NCBI GenBank assembly: GCA_966250375.1
Contig: CBINHE010000009.1
Coordinates: forward strand, 1-64,000
Origin: CAMLDH01 sp966250375
GTDB lineage: Bacteria > Pseudomonadota > Gammaproteobacteria > Burkholderiales > Burkholderiaceae_D
Length of the DNA: 64,000 nucleotides
Direction of reading: 5' to 3'
Under the pieces are notes generated by a model. The model saw only the letters and a program-made list of their open reading frames with translations, made no database searches and had not been told where the DNA came from. The position numbers and the translations under genes are program-made. Shown here one piece after another: positions 1 through 9,389 of this stretch; the stretch's first letter is position 1; every line of letters starts with the position of its first letter.

Positions 1-110
1 TCCTTCGGAATCAAGAGATTACAAGAATATCGGAGCGGCAATCGCCGTTTCTAGGATAAAGGACATCCATCAGGCATCCGATTCCCGAACTGACTGCGCT
101 CCTCAAACAA

Positions 111-848
111 TTGCGCCTGTCCGGCATCCTCGATTCGCTCGAAGCACGCAACCGTGAAGCGATTGACCGCAAGCTCGCCTTCACCGATTTCCTGTCCTTG
201 CTGATCCACGACGAAGTGGCGCGGCGCAAACAGAAGAAGCTCGATCTACGCATGCGGCGCGCCAATTTCCGCAACCAGAAGACGCTCGAAGGTTTCGACT
301 TCGACCGGCTGCCCAATCTGAACCGCGCCGCCATCCATGACCTGGCGACCTGTCGCTTCATCGAGGAGAAGGTCGCGGTGCTCATTGCCGGGCCTTGCGG
401 CACCGGCAAAAGCCATATGGCGCAGGCGCTGGGACATGCCGCCGCGCGGCAGGGCCATGACGTGCTGTTCATCACGCAGACGCAACTGATGAGCAGCTTG
501 CGGCAGGCGCAGGCGACCGGCACCTACGAGCGCCGCTTCCAGTATCTGGCCAGGATTTCGCTGCTGGTGATTGCCGATTTCGGTCTCAAACCGTTGCGCT
601 CTCCCGAAGACGAAGACTTCCACGACCTGATCGCCGAACGCTACGAGCGCACCGCAACGATTCTGACGTCGAATCTCGATTTCAGCGAATGGGGCGCGGC
701 GTTTCCGGCCAACCGGATGCTGGGCGCGGCGACGCTGGACCGGCTGCGCCACGGCGCGTACCGGGTGGAACTGAACGGGGAAAGTTACCGCAGTCTGAAG
801 CCGTTGCCTGACGGTGCGAAAGCCGCCAAGGAAAAGGCTTCAAAGTGA
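111..848 (+). CDS. istB: IstB-like ATP-binding protein (IS21 transposition helper)
   Basis: IstB is an AAA+ ATPase that activates the IstA transposase of IS21 elements. The Walker A motif GPCGTGKS lies at residues 94-101 and a Walker B-like LVIADFG follows. The C-terminal sensor region ending in RLRHGAYRVEL is typical of the family. No ATG begins the frame. The reading frame is open from base 60 and the codons before the listed TTG encode a normal IstB N-terminus (PIPELTALLKQLRLSG), so translation probably begins upstream, at CTG 90 or at a mutated ATG (AGG at 72). Length is otherwise normal (about 250 residues). The product is likely functional only if the start is used; a start-codon loss is an alternative. 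Confidence 0.85.
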   Translation: MRLSGILDSLEARNREAIDRKLAFTDFLSLLIHDEVARRKQKKLDLRMRRANFRNQKTLEGFDFDRLPNLNRAAIHDLATCRFIEEKVAVLIAGPCGTGKSHMAQALGHAAARQGHDVLFITQTQLMSSLRQAQATGTYERRFQYLARISLLVIADFGLKPLRSPEDEDFHDLIAERYERTATILTSNLDFSEWGAAFPANRMLGAATLDRLRHGAYRVELNGESYRSLKPLPDGAKAAKEKASK

Positions 849-1166
849 TCGGGTCCTGATATAACCGACGCCGGGCAGGCATGGACAGCCTGTGGACGTC
901 CTGCGGACCGTGTGGACAACGCAAACCGCCGCGTTGCCCGCACTCGCCCACAAGCTGCCCACCCCTGCCCGGAGCGAGCGCTGTCCAGATGCCCCCGCGC
1001 CCTGCGGGCCTGACGCGCTTCGCTTGCCTCATCAGGTTTGAGAAAAATTACCCAAAACGGCGCCGCTGCGCGGCGTAAAAAACCATGAAAAACGGGGGTT
1101 GCAAAAACGCGGAAAATCACGCATTCTTGGCCCCGTTCGAGCCCCCCCCTGATTTGGTGATTCAAA

Positions 1167-1217
1167 GTGGCGCCATTATGCCGAAAACGGGTGGCGTCTT
1201 AATGCCGAAAAGTGACA
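1167..1217. repeat. IS21-type terminal repeats
   Basis: Two direct copies of a 21-base unit (GTGGCGYCWTWATGCCGAAAA) lie at 1167-1187 and 1191-1211, followed by GTGACA. Multiple terminal repeats are the transposase binding sites of IS21-family elements. The end is 10 bases before the next start codon. Confidence 0.7.
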
Positions 1218-1227
1218 GCCTGCCAAA

Positions 1228-2202
1228 ATGAAATTAATTATCCAAATTCCTTGTTACAACGAAGCACAAACCCTTCCTGTCGCGCTTAAGGCATTACCCC
1301 GCACCGTCTCTGGATTTGATACGGTAGAGTGGCTGATCATCGATGATGGCAGCCAAGACAATACGGTCGAAGTGGCAAAGGCCCACGGTGTTGACCACGT
1401 TGTTCGTCATGCTGGAAACAAGGGTTTGGCCAGCGCTTTCATGACCGGTTTAGATGCTTGTTTGCGCCTTGGGGCGGATGTCATCGTCAACACTGATGCT
1501 GACAACCAGTACCACGCAGATGACATTCCGGCACTTACTCAGCCGATTCTTCATCATCGCGCTGAATTGGTGATTGGTGCTCGTCCGATTTCCACCATTG
1601 AGCATTTTTCACCTGTTAAAAAAATGCTGCAGAAACTGGGTAGTTGGGTGGTGCGGGTTGCAAGTAACACAGACATTCCTGACGCCCCTAGCGGCTTTCG
1701 TGCCATGAGCCGTGCGGCTGCACAGCGACTAATGGTGTTCAACGACTACACCTACACGCTCGAGACCATCATCCAGGCGGGGCAGAAAAACATGTCCATC
1801 ACCTCGGTCCCGATACGCGTGAATGGAGATCTTCGCCCCTCGCGATTGGTGAAGAGCATTCCGTCTTATATCAAGCGAAGCATCATCACCATCGTTCGCA
1901 TTTTTATCATTTATCGTCCCTTCAGTTTCTTCGGGACGATTGGCGCGGTTTTGTTTGGTTGCGGATTTCTCATCGGCTTGCGTTTTTTATGGAAATACCT
2001 AGGGGGCGAGGGGGAAGGTCATGTTCAGTCCCTCATACTGGCCTCAGTTCTATTAGGTATGGGGTTTCAAACACTGCTCATTGCCTTTGTAGCGGATTTG
2101 TTGGCAGCAAACCGCAAGCTCCTCGAAGATATTCGCTTCAAGACAGCAAAGTTGTCAAACAACGAAAGCCCTGATGTAGGGAGGCGGGAAAATGGCGCAT
2201 AA
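1228..2202 (+). CDS. Family 2 glycosyltransferase, polyprenyl-phosphate type
   Basis: This 324-residue enzyme resembles dolichol/undecaprenyl-phosphate sugar transferases: it would move a sugar from a nucleotide donor to a membrane lipid carrier on the cytoplasmic face. A GT-A domain fills the first ~210 residues, with IIDDGS at 37-42 and the metal-binding NTDADNQ at 88-94. Two hydrophobic helices (around 232-255 and 268-293) anchor the C-terminus, as in GtrB/DPM-like proteins. The ATG at 1228 gives a complete N-terminus, but no Shine-Dalgarno sequence is visible and the IS21 end sits 10 bases upstream, so the native promoter may have been displaced. It heads a co-directional four-gene module. 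Confidence 0.85.
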   Translation: MKLIIQIPCYNEAQTLPVALKALPRTVSGFDTVEWLIIDDGSQDNTVEVAKAHGVDHVVRHAGNKGLASAFMTGLDACLRLGADVIVNTDADNQYHADDIPALTQPILHHRAELVIGARPISTIEHFSPVKKMLQKLGSWVVRVASNTDIPDAPSGFRAMSRAAAQRLMVFNDYTYTLETIIQAGQKNMSITSVPIRVNGDLRPSRLVKSIPSYIKRSIITIVRIFIIYRPFSFFGTIGAVLFGCGFLIGLRFLWKYLGGEGEGHVQSLILASVLLGMGFQTLLIAFVADLLAANRKLLEDIRFKTAKLSNNESPDVGRRENGA

Positions 2203-2241
2203 AAACATCAGACATTTTTTTATCAATGTAAGTGCAGCCTC

Positions 2242-2883
2242 ATGAGCATAAAAATTGCAGGTGGAACAAAAGAAGATGGTGTTGTCGTTGGCAATACCTA
2301 CGACAAGTACGGTTCACGTAATCCGATCGTCAAATGGATGATGAACGGATTTGAATCAAGTTTATCTGATCTCGTCACCAAAGCTTCTCCGCAGTCGATA
2401 CATGAAATTGGCTGTGGTGAAGGTTACTGGGTTTTGCGTTGGAACGAACAAGGCTTGCCGGCCAGGGGATGCGATTTTTCCAAGCAGGTCATTGAAATAG
2501 CACGTGAAAATGCGGCTAACCGGGGGCTGTCACATTCTATTTTTGAATCACGCAGCATCTACGACTTGGATGCCAGGCAAGACAATGCTGATCTTGTGGT
2601 CTGTTGTGAGGTGCTTGAGCACTTGGAGAATCCCGAGGCGGGTCTGCAAGCACTGCAGCGGATAACGAATCGGCATTTGATTGTCAGCGTTCCTCTGGAA
2701 CCACTTTGGTGTGCGCTCAACCTGGCACGCGGCAAATACATCACTCGTTGGGGCAACACCCCTGGCCACATACAACATTGGTCAAAAAGTGGTTTTGTCC
2801 GGCTGGTATCAAAATATTTCGAGGTGGACGAAGTAAGAAGTCCATTTCCGTGGACCATGATTCTTTGTCGTCCTCGTCGCTGA
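2242..2883 (+). CDS. Class I SAM-dependent methyltransferase (type 11)
   Basis: This 213-residue protein has the SAM-binding motif I EIGCGEG at 55-61 and a CCEVLEHLENP segment near 120-130, typical of Methyltransf_11/23 small-molecule or glycan methyltransferases. There is no membrane segment or signal peptide. The substrate is unknown. Its position between a lipid-carrier glycosyltransferase and two membrane proteins suggests it modifies a sugar or lipid intermediate of the same surface molecule. The stop codon is 2 bases before the next start, which points to one transcript. Confidence 0.8.
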   Translation: MSIKIAGGTKEDGVVVGNTYDKYGSRNPIVKWMMNGFESSLSDLVTKASPQSIHEIGCGEGYWVLRWNEQGLPARGCDFSKQVIEIARENAANRGLSHSIFESRSIYDLDARQDNADLVVCCEVLEHLENPEAGLQALQRITNRHLIVSVPLEPLWCALNLARGKYITRWGNTPGHIQHWSKSGFVRLVSKYFEVDEVRSPFPWTMILCRPRR

Positions 2884-2885
2884 GT

Positions 2886-3770
2886 ATGCGCTCGACTTTG
2901 CGGCGTACCCTTCATTGGGTAGGAAGCGTATTGGCAATAACTGGAATTGTCTTTGTAGCGTTTCGCTTGCGTGAATACTGGGCAGGCCTCGACTTTTTTC
3001 GTTTTACAGCCACAGCTTGGGCGTCAATGATAGGGCTGGCTTTGGTTTATGGCTTGGCCAACGTGCTGCTCGCATTGGCTTGGTGGCATTTGTTGGCACA
3101 GTTTGGCGTCCAGGTAACGCGTCAGTGGTCCACTAAAGCCTATGGCATTTCTCAACTCGCAAAATACCTCCCCGGAAACATTTTTCATCTTGCAGGGCGT
3201 CAAGCTATAGGAATGGCGGCAGGTGTGCCGGGGGCAGCACTGGCAAAGTCAGCCCTGTGGGAACTGGGTTTGATTGCCGTCGCAGGATTGCTTTATGCGT
3301 GGCTGATTTTGCCGCTACTTTTGCCGGGATTCCCATCGCTAGTGAGCGTCATTCTGTTATTTGTGGCGGTTTTGGTTGTCACATATCTGTTGCGCCGAGT
3401 TATGGGACCGCAGGTTGCGGTGTCATTTGGCTGGCAAATGCTGTTTTTAGCCGTCTCTGCTGGCGTATTTGTCACCCTCCTTGGCGCTGTTGTCGGCAGT
3501 TCAGTACTTCACATTCAAACTTGGCTGTTAATAGGCGGAGCGTATGTCATCGCTTGGCTGGCAGGTTTGGTCACTCCAGGTGCGCCTGCTGGTGTTGGGA
3601 TTCGTGAATTGGTGTTGCTGATATTGCTCAAAGGCGTTGTAGCGGAAGCAGATTTGCTTTTGGCGGTACTACTGGGCCGGCTAGTTACCGTTTCTGGTGA
3701 TTTTTTGTTTTTTGTTTTTGCATTTTTTGCCAATGGGGAAAATTTTGTTTTCAAAAAAAATCCTGACTAA
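2886..3770 (+). CDS. Flippase-like / lysylphosphatidylglycerol synthase TM-domain membrane protein
   Basis: This 294-residue integral membrane protein has about eight hydrophobic helices and resembles the UPF0104 (LPG_synthase_TM) family, whose members include the transmembrane part of MprF and are thought to flip or export lipids. I chose the ATG at 2886, right after the methyltransferase stop, because the longer frame upstream overlaps the methyltransferase and gives an unlikely polar extension. The segment KYLPGNIFHLAGRQ and the glycine/proline-rich VTPGAPAGVGIRE near the C-terminus match conserved stretches of this family. It probably moves a lipid-linked intermediate across the inner membrane for the next gene product. 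Confidence 0.75.
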   Translation: MRSTLRRTLHWVGSVLAITGIVFVAFRLREYWAGLDFFRFTATAWASMIGLALVYGLANVLLALAWWHLLAQFGVQVTRQWSTKAYGISQLAKYLPGNIFHLAGRQAIGMAAGVPGAALAKSALWELGLIAVAGLLYAWLILPLLLPGFPSLVSVILLFVAVLVVTYLLRRVMGPQVAVSFGWQMLFLAVSAGVFVTLLGAVVGSSVLHIQTWLLIGGAYVIAWLAGLVTPGAPAGVGIRELVLLILLKGVVAEADLLLAVLLGRLVTVSGDFLFFVFAFFANGENFVFKKNPD

Positions 3771-6096
3771 CAATCAAAACTGGACTTTTCGAGAGGGCGT
3801 GTTCGCTACGGTTGGGATCGCTTTTATGCTGTTCTTGCACGGCGCAGTGCCATTTTATTTGATGCCGGGGCAGGCGATATGGACAACAGGGTTTGCACAG
3901 TCGTTCGCAAATGGTCCATTTTTCAGTATTTATGCGAATGATTTCGGTATTCCAACCCCGGCGGCAATAGCGTATGGGCTGGCAGGTGCTTGGCCAGCAG
4001 GTTTGCTCATTCGATTGGGGCTACATCCTGCTGATGCTTATGCTGGAATGAATGCCTTCTGGCTGCTTGTGGCATTTATTTCCGCTTTTGGCATTGGGCG
4101 GTTAATGGGGGGGACTCGCACGTTCGCTATATTAGGTGGCATTGTTTGGATGAGTATGCCAATTATCTGGGGCCATGCACCTGGATATGCGATGTTGTCT
4201 TTGGGCATAGGATTGTTGTCGTTTTATTTTTTTGCCGCGTTAAAGCTGTTTCTTTCCAAAGACAAGAATCGAAAATCCACTATTCAAATAGGCTTACTTT
4301 ATTTTTTAGCGGCGATAACTGCAGTATTCATGGATGGTTATACATTTGTGATGTTTGCAGTTGGATCAAGCATTCTCTTTTGTTACCTATTTTTTATTTA
4401 CACCGAAGCCCGTACGGAATTATTAAAGGTTGCGCTTCCGGTTCATATTCTGGCCTTTTTGACTGCTTATATTTTGTATGCGTTGTATGTCGGAAAGTCC
4501 AATTTTGGCGCGCACCCTATTGAAATATTTAGAGGGTTTGGGCTTGATATTTCATTTATCGCCGTTCCAACAAAAGGCGTTCATTGGTTGCTGGACTTGG
4601 CCGGATTCAGCATGAAGCGTAGTGACAAGCTTTACTTTGGTGATAGTTCTGTTTGGGGGACTACATTTTCACTACCTGTGTTGTTGGTTGGATTAATAGC
4701 TTGGTGGAAAGTCAAACGACAGGTTAAATTTGCTTCAGGCGTTTTGGTGATTGCTGTCGCAGGATACTACATGGCCCTTGGTCCTTCACTTAAGATTAAT
4801 TCGACCAAACCAGAAGCTCTTCAGCTTAGTCACCCCGGTCAACAAAGCGCGTCAATGGCATCGGAATATGCGGTCATGCCAACTGGTAGCGCATGGATAT
4901 CCAAAAATTTACCTGCTTTTAATTCAATGCGGGCATCCTATCGATGGTCTGCTCTCGGCATATTTGCCTCATGGTTACTGGTCATAATCTGGCTATCTGC
5001 CAAAGAAAAAGATGACCGCAAGTTGACTGCAGTGATATTGCTTGTCTTGATTGGTTTTAATTTGCCGAATATTAATGCTCGTATCGAAGGTTATATTGAC
5101 AGTAGAGAAAATCTTTTTCAGATCGATAAAGATCTTATTGAAGATCTTCGCCGCTATATCGCCCGAGGAGAAACAGTTGCTTTTATTCCTTGGGGTAACG
5201 ATTTTATGGCGAACTATCTCGCTCCAAGAGTTGGCTTTCGTACTTACAATATTGGTGGCGATAAAAATTTGTATGAAGCGCAAAAACGCTGGCCGTCGGA
5301 AATGCTTGAGATCGCAGGCTCTCTTGAACCTGGCAAGGCTCCGTACGTGATTAAAATGCTAGTCGAAGGCAATGCTGATGTTGTCATCGTCCCCTATTTC
5401 CATATGCTTTGGGCTCCAAATGCCTGGCCATGTCCTGAAGAGGCTACTGTACCTATTCGTAAGGAGAGAATGGAAGGGCTTCGTATGCTTCCAGGGTTTA
5501 TCTGCCCATCGCAGAAGAAAGCGGAGGTCCATCCCTTTATGCGCGCTTTGCAGGAGTCGCCTTACGTTGAGGTTATTGATTCCAATCTGTTCGCTACCAT
5601 CAGGCTACGCTCAGAATTTGCAGGGCGTCCAAACCGATCAGCACTTTTGAACACTTTTCTGAGCGACATTCATTACCCTATTCACATAAGCGCTGGGCTC
5701 AAGGTAAGTCCTTTTCTGTTGCGTGAAGGATGGTATGCATTAGAGCCTCAGGGCGTTTGGTCTCAAGCGTTTTCCAAGCTGAGACTTCCTGTTCCGAAAG
5801 ATTGTGGTGTAAACCAATGCGTTGCAGTTTTACATTTCAATGTTTTCGGCGCCAGTCCGCAACGGCCAGTAACCGTTAATTTTGATAGCGCAGAGCCGAC
5901 TGGACACTGGAGTAAAAAGATTACTTCGACTTCAGGTGAAGCTAATGAAGTTGCCGTGCCGCTTAGCAGTGCATCTGGAAGCCGGGAAGTCTCCATCTCT
6001 ATTCCGGATGCGACATCGCCCAAAGCATTGGCTGACTCAGCGGATGAGCGAATTCTGGGCATAGGGCTTCAGCGTATCGATCTGGTATCCAAGTAG
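3733..6096 (+). CDS. Large GT-C-like multi-spanning membrane protein
   Basis: About 787 residues. The first ~430 residues hold ten or more hydrophobic helices, and the last ~350 form a soluble, probably periplasmic, domain. This layout resembles GT-C glycosyltransferases, which use lipid-phosphate sugars as donors, but I see no decisive catalytic signature and cannot assign a family. The start is uncertain: GTG 3697 and ATG 3733 are both in frame, neither has a clear ribosome binding site, and both overlap the preceding gene, so coupling is likely. Base composition is strikingly AT-rich compared with the rest of the window. With the GT2 enzyme making a lipid-linked sugar and the flippase moving it, this protein is a plausible final transferase. 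Confidence 0.65.
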   Translation: MGKILFSKKILTNNQNWTFREGVFATVGIAFMLFLHGAVPFYLMPGQAIWTTGFAQSFANGPFFSIYANDFGIPTPAAIAYGLAGAWPAGLLIRLGLHPADAYAGMNAFWLLVAFISAFGIGRLMGGTRTFAILGGIVWMSMPIIWGHAPGYAMLSLGIGLLSFYFFAALKLFLSKDKNRKSTIQIGLLYFLAAITAVFMDGYTFVMFAVGSSILFCYLFFIYTEARTELLKVALPVHILAFLTAYILYALYVGKSNFGAHPIEIFRGFGLDISFIAVPTKGVHWLLDLAGFSMKRSDKLYFGDSSVWGTTFSLPVLLVGLIAWWKVKRQVKFASGVLVIAVAGYYMALGPSLKINSTKPEALQLSHPGQQSASMASEYAVMPTGSAWISKNLPAFNSMRASYRWSALGIFASWLLVIIWLSAKEKDDRKLTAVILLVLIGFNLPNINARIEGYIDSRENLFQIDKDLIEDLRRYIARGETVAFIPWGNDFMANYLAPRVGFRTYNIGGDKNLYEAQKRWPSEMLEIAGSLEPGKAPYVIKMLVEGNADVVIVPYFHMLWAPNAWPCPEEATVPIRKERMEGLRMLPGFICPSQKKAEVHPFMRALQESPYVEVIDSNLFATIRLRSEFAGRPNRSALLNTFLSDIHYPIHISAGLKVSPFLLREGWYALEPQGVWSQAFSKLRLPVPKDCGVNQCVAVLHFNVFGASPQRPVTVNFDSAEPTGHWSKKITSTSGEANEVAVPLSSASGSREVSISIPDATSPKALADSADERILGIGLQRIDLVSK

Positions 6097-6142
6097 TAGT
6101 ACCCAACAACTATGTTGAATTCAAATGTCAACACGTTCCATG

Positions 6143-6184
6143 GAGCGGATTTTCCCCACTTGCATTGGGGGAACTCCGCTCTAG
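6143..6184. repeat. Extragenic palindrome, copy 1 (GAGCGGA...TCCGCTC)
   Basis: An imperfect inverted repeat starts with GAGCGGATTTTCCCC and ends with GGGGGAACTCCGCTC. It sits between two convergent genes and its right arm contains the tssG stop codon. A relative with the same arms and the same CTTGCAT loop sequence occurs at 53431-53496, so it is a dispersed element. It may also act as a bidirectional terminator, but there is no U-tract. Confidence 0.65.
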
Positions 6185-7275
6185 TTCAGCAAACAAAAGT
6201 GCGCATCATCAGCGTGCGCTTGCGGCGGATGTGAATGCAGCCACGCGTTGTAACCGAGACGCAGCGGGGAAGAATCCGTGCTGGCCAGATGCGGTGTCGG
6301 CACATATTTTTTATTGAGGCTCAATGAGACATCGCATGCCAGCGATTGGCCGACGCAAAATTGCACCAGTTCTGTCATCGCAATGGCCCCCGGTTGCCCC
6401 GGCAAAAAATCGGCAAACTCGGTATCGGTCAATGGCCCCAGCTTCACGCAGATTTTGGTTTGTCTGTCCCAGATACGCTCCCCGGCAAAGGCATCTTCGC
6501 CCAGCTTGCATGAGTGTTGACCCAGGCACGTTTGTTCGGCCTCTGGCACGGCAATCCATTGGCCGACAAATTGTTCGACCTCTGCATCGACCTTGAAATA
6601 ACCGCGCAGCAGCGCCGCGAGATTGGCGGCGGACACGGGCTTTTGCGATAGCAGACCGGCGTAGTGCGTTAAAAACACATCAGGTATGCCACCACCTGTC
6701 TGTTGCAGACGAGATTGCAGCGGCGTCAATCCCATGCCCACCAGGTCAAGCATATTGCGCGTAAAGCGATCACGGTCACCGGCTTCATACGCAAGGTAAA
6801 ACCGGTGCTTGCGCCAAGCCTCATAAAACAGGCTGACCGCACGATGGGTAAATAAATCGAAGAAGCGATGCGCGGAAGTATCCCGGTAAAAATTGCGCCG
6901 CTCGATCAGCAGTTCTGTGTAATACGTTGGCAGGGCACCGGATGGACCGGTTAAACCCATGAAGCCGACGGTCAACAACAGTGCCAGCGGATCGCTTGCT
7001 GGTGCGTGGTCAGGTACATCGCCATGTTGCTCGACAACGGGCGGGGCAGATGCGGGCGGTGCATTGACGCGTGGTTGCACATCCATGATCTCACTGGCAG
7101 GAAATCCCAATGAAAGCGGTGTGCCAAAACGCAGCGCACGCGGGATGGCGGGGCCGTTGTTTTCTTGCGCAGATAGTGCCAACAATCGTACTGCCTGAAA
7201 AAAGCGAAAGTGCGGCGCATCCTCCGTAATTTCCGCAATCAGATCACGAGTGCTTCGCCGGTTCGTGCTGGCCAT
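6181..7275 (-). CDS. tssG: Type VI secretion system baseplate subunit TssG
   Basis: A 364-residue TssG (VasB/ImpH) protein, which with TssF and TssK forms the wedge of the T6SS baseplate in the cytoplasm. The N-terminal APHFRFFQAVRLL motif and the central GLTGPSGALPTYYTELL motif are family hallmarks. I chose ATG 7275 because AGGAG lies eight bases before it and the longer frame only adds codons inside tssF. It overlaps the 3' end of tssF by 37 bases. No tssH/clpV or other T6SS gene follows: the gene runs into the extragenic palindrome and the convergent glycan module. Confidence 0.9.
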   Translation of the reverse strand: MASTNRRSTRDLIAEITEDAPHFRFFQAVRLLALSAQENNGPAIPRALRFGTPLSLGFPASEIMDVQPRVNAPPASAPPVVEQHGDVPDHAPASDPLALLLTVGFMGLTGPSGALPTYYTELLIERRNFYRDTSAHRFFDLFTHRAVSLFYEAWRKHRFYLAYEAGDRDRFTRNMLDLVGMGLTPLQSRLQQTGGGIPDVFLTHYAGLLSQKPVSAANLAALLRGYFKVDAEVEQFVGQWIAVPEAEQTCLGQHSCKLGEDAFAGERIWDRQTKICVKLGPLTDTEFADFLPGQPGAIAMTELVQFCVGQSLACDVSLSLNKKYVPTPHLASTDSSPLRLGYNAWLHSHPPQAHADDAHFCLLN

Positions 7276-9098
7276 TTGGCAATCTCCTGTTCTTGTTGGG
7301 TACTGCGTAGTGTCAAGCGTGTAAAGCTGTTGGGGCCGCAATAAAGGGCAAAAAACCGTTCCATCATGCTGCCGAACAAGACCATGCCCGCACCGACAAA
7401 GGCTTGTTCATCCAGCGTCAACGTGACATCGAGGCCGCGCACGAATCCTGAAAAATGCTTGCCTGCCACACGGGTGGTGCAAGGCTGGCTGTGAATGGAC
7501 ACGATGCCCTGGATCTGGCGTGCTGCGGTTTGGGATTGCGTGAAGTTATACAGCGTCAGCATTTCCTGCAGCGCCTCTTTTCCTTGCGACACAATCGACA
7601 AGTGATTCAACGACAGATGTGAAATCAAGCGCCATTGCAAACCGCGTTTCACCGGTGGACGCATGCTCGCCGTCGGTTTGCGCAACGGCTTGGCGCGCTT
7701 GACGATGGCAATTTGCGGCAACGTGAAATCGGTATGGGTGCCGCTACTGCTACCGCCAAAAGGCAATTGCGCGGGAAGATCGCGGTTGCTGCAAGTGAGA
7801 TTGATCGACAGCACTTCCAGTGCGGGACGTTGCGGCGTGAAGTGTAAATCGACAAAGGAGAGTGTCATATCGGTGCCCTTGTCATATTCACGCACCGAGG
7901 CTTCACGCGTGGCATACCAGAATGCGCGCTGATCTTCTTCCCGCGCGTGGTGACGGATCGAATAGAACGGCGGCACTTCGTGGAAGCACTCCTTGGCGCC
8001 AGTCTTTTCTACACTGGTGACGGAGTCGATCGAGATCACCTCATACGCGAGCGGATATCGTCCATCGGCCGTGACCGGGTAGGTAGTCTTTTGATGCGAG
8101 AGACGAATGGGGTCGGCCGCGTGGGTAAACAGATTGACGACGGGTGTGCAGCCCATCCTGAAATTATTGGGCGATAGCGTTTGCGATAACCGATTGTGTC
8201 GTTCCGTATCGGGATAGCTGGACAGGAAAATTTGCACGCGTAGATTGGTACCGGCATGCTGCAAAGGTTTGGCATCCAGCCCGCTGAGATCGATAAACAG
8301 GAATTTATCGGGGAAGGCGAAGTATTCGCTCAATAAGCGATAACCGACGAACGAGCGCTCATCGTAGTTCAGCAGGCTCTCGTCTGCGCCAAAACCGACC
8401 GCACTCAATGCATTGGCTGGCAAGTCAACGACATGGGCGGGATTATCCGTACCATCGGACACACGCACCTTTAATGCACGGGTGAGTAGCAATTCATAAA
8501 GCAAATGCATCAACGCCGGGTCGCCATCGAGAAAAAAGCGCAGGCGATCCAGCTTGATCTGCGCCACGGGCAAAGCGCCTTGCGTGTCAAATTCCAGGGT
8601 AATGGCGGCAGCGGCATTCGGCGCTATCCGTTGTATATATTCCGATCCTTGGGCGAGTTGAATCTTGGCGCTTTTAAGTGTCAGTGGATACAAATCGACT
8701 GCGTAACAGGTACGAAAACGGCAAGGCATGCCGCCGACAGCCGGAGAGATGGCTGGATGGTGGCGCGGGATGGTATGCCTGGCGGCGATTTCCGGTTTGT
8801 CCGGATCGGTCTCGAATTGCAGGATCGTGCATGAAGGAAAAGGCTGCGTGTAATGCGGGTACAGCACCTGCATGAACGCTTCGGTAATTTCGGGAAATTC
8901 GTCATCGAGTTTGCGATGGATACGTGCTGTCAAGAACGCGAATGCCTCGATCATGCGTTCGACGTGTGGGTCTTCGCTTTGGTCGCCTTCGAGCGAGAGA
9001 CGGCGCGCTATTTTTGGATAGCGTTGCGCAAATTCGCCTGACAGCTCTCGCAAGTAAGTCAGTTCGCGTTCGTAATAAGGCAGCAGTTCTTCTAGCAT
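7239..9098 (-). CDS. tssF: Type VI secretion system baseplate subunit TssF
   Basis: A 619-residue TssF (VasA/ImpG), the other wedge component of the T6SS baseplate. The N-terminus LLPYYERELTYLRELSGEFA and the following HVERMIEAFAFLTARI stretch are characteristic, and the length is normal. The gene is intact and translationally overlaps tssG. TssE usually lies just upstream, but here the 290 bases upstream have no gene, so the pair is separated from the rest of a T6SS locus. Whether a complete system exists elsewhere in the genome cannot be judged here. Confidence 0.9.
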   Translation of the reverse strand: MLEELLPYYERELTYLRELSGEFAQRYPKIARRLSLEGDQSEDPHVERMIEAFAFLTARIHRKLDDEFPEITEAFMQVLYPHYTQPFPSCTILQFETDPDKPEIAARHTIPRHHPAISPAVGGMPCRFRTCYAVDLYPLTLKSAKIQLAQGSEYIQRIAPNAAAAITLEFDTQGALPVAQIKLDRLRFFLDGDPALMHLLYELLLTRALKVRVSDGTDNPAHVVDLPANALSAVGFGADESLLNYDERSFVGYRLLSEYFAFPDKFLFIDLSGLDAKPLQHAGTNLRVQIFLSSYPDTERHNRLSQTLSPNNFRMGCTPVVNLFTHAADPIRLSHQKTTYPVTADGRYPLAYEVISIDSVTSVEKTGAKECFHEVPPFYSIRHHAREEDQRAFWYATREASVREYDKGTDMTLSFVDLHFTPQRPALEVLSINLTCSNRDLPAQLPFGGSSSGTHTDFTLPQIAIVKRAKPLRKPTASMRPPVKRGLQWRLISHLSLNHLSIVSQGKEALQEMLTLYNFTQSQTAARQIQGIVSIHSQPCTTRVAGKHFSGFVRGLDVTLTLDEQAFVGAGMVLFGSMMERFFALYCGPNSFTRLTLRSTQQEQEIAKWPARTGEALVI

Positions 9099-9389
9099 GA
9101 TCCAGCATCCCGTAATGATTCAAGGTACAACTCAGCCGATTGCACGCAGCGATACTGCGCGAGGTATATCGGGCTTTTCACTTCTCATCGCTATTTAGCT
9201 TCATCATCCTTGTAAGCATCCGGGCTGTTGTTCGGCTCGCTTCAGGAATATGGTTGGCTTTGTTGCAATACGTTATTTTAACTCGCGCAACGAGAATAAT
9301 TCGCATCGACAACAATTCCCGCCTACCTACTTGGCCTCAGCCTTGTATGCGAATGGCGAGAAAACAAAACCCCCGAAGAAGCAGAGAAA
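9099..9389. other. Intergenic region without recognised gene
   Basis: This stretch between tssF and the ABM-domain gene lies upstream of tssF. I found no coding sequence with a credible start, no tRNA and no clear promoter pair. Any tssF promoter should be in it. Confidence 0.5.

Larger units (their letters stand above)
1..1217 (+). mobile_element. IS21-family insertion sequence, right-hand part
   Basis: The segment carries an IstB-type ATPase gene followed by about 370 non-coding bases and then a pair of 21-base direct repeats ending in GTGACA at 1217, which fits the multi-repeat terminus of IS21-family elements (outer ends TG...CA). The transposase gene istA and the left end are not in the window and should lie to the left. 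The boundary at 1217 is inferred from the repeat and the TGTCAC-type end, because the matching left end cannot be seen. The next gene starts only 10 bases further on, so this element abuts the AT-rich surface-glycan module. Confidence 0.75.
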
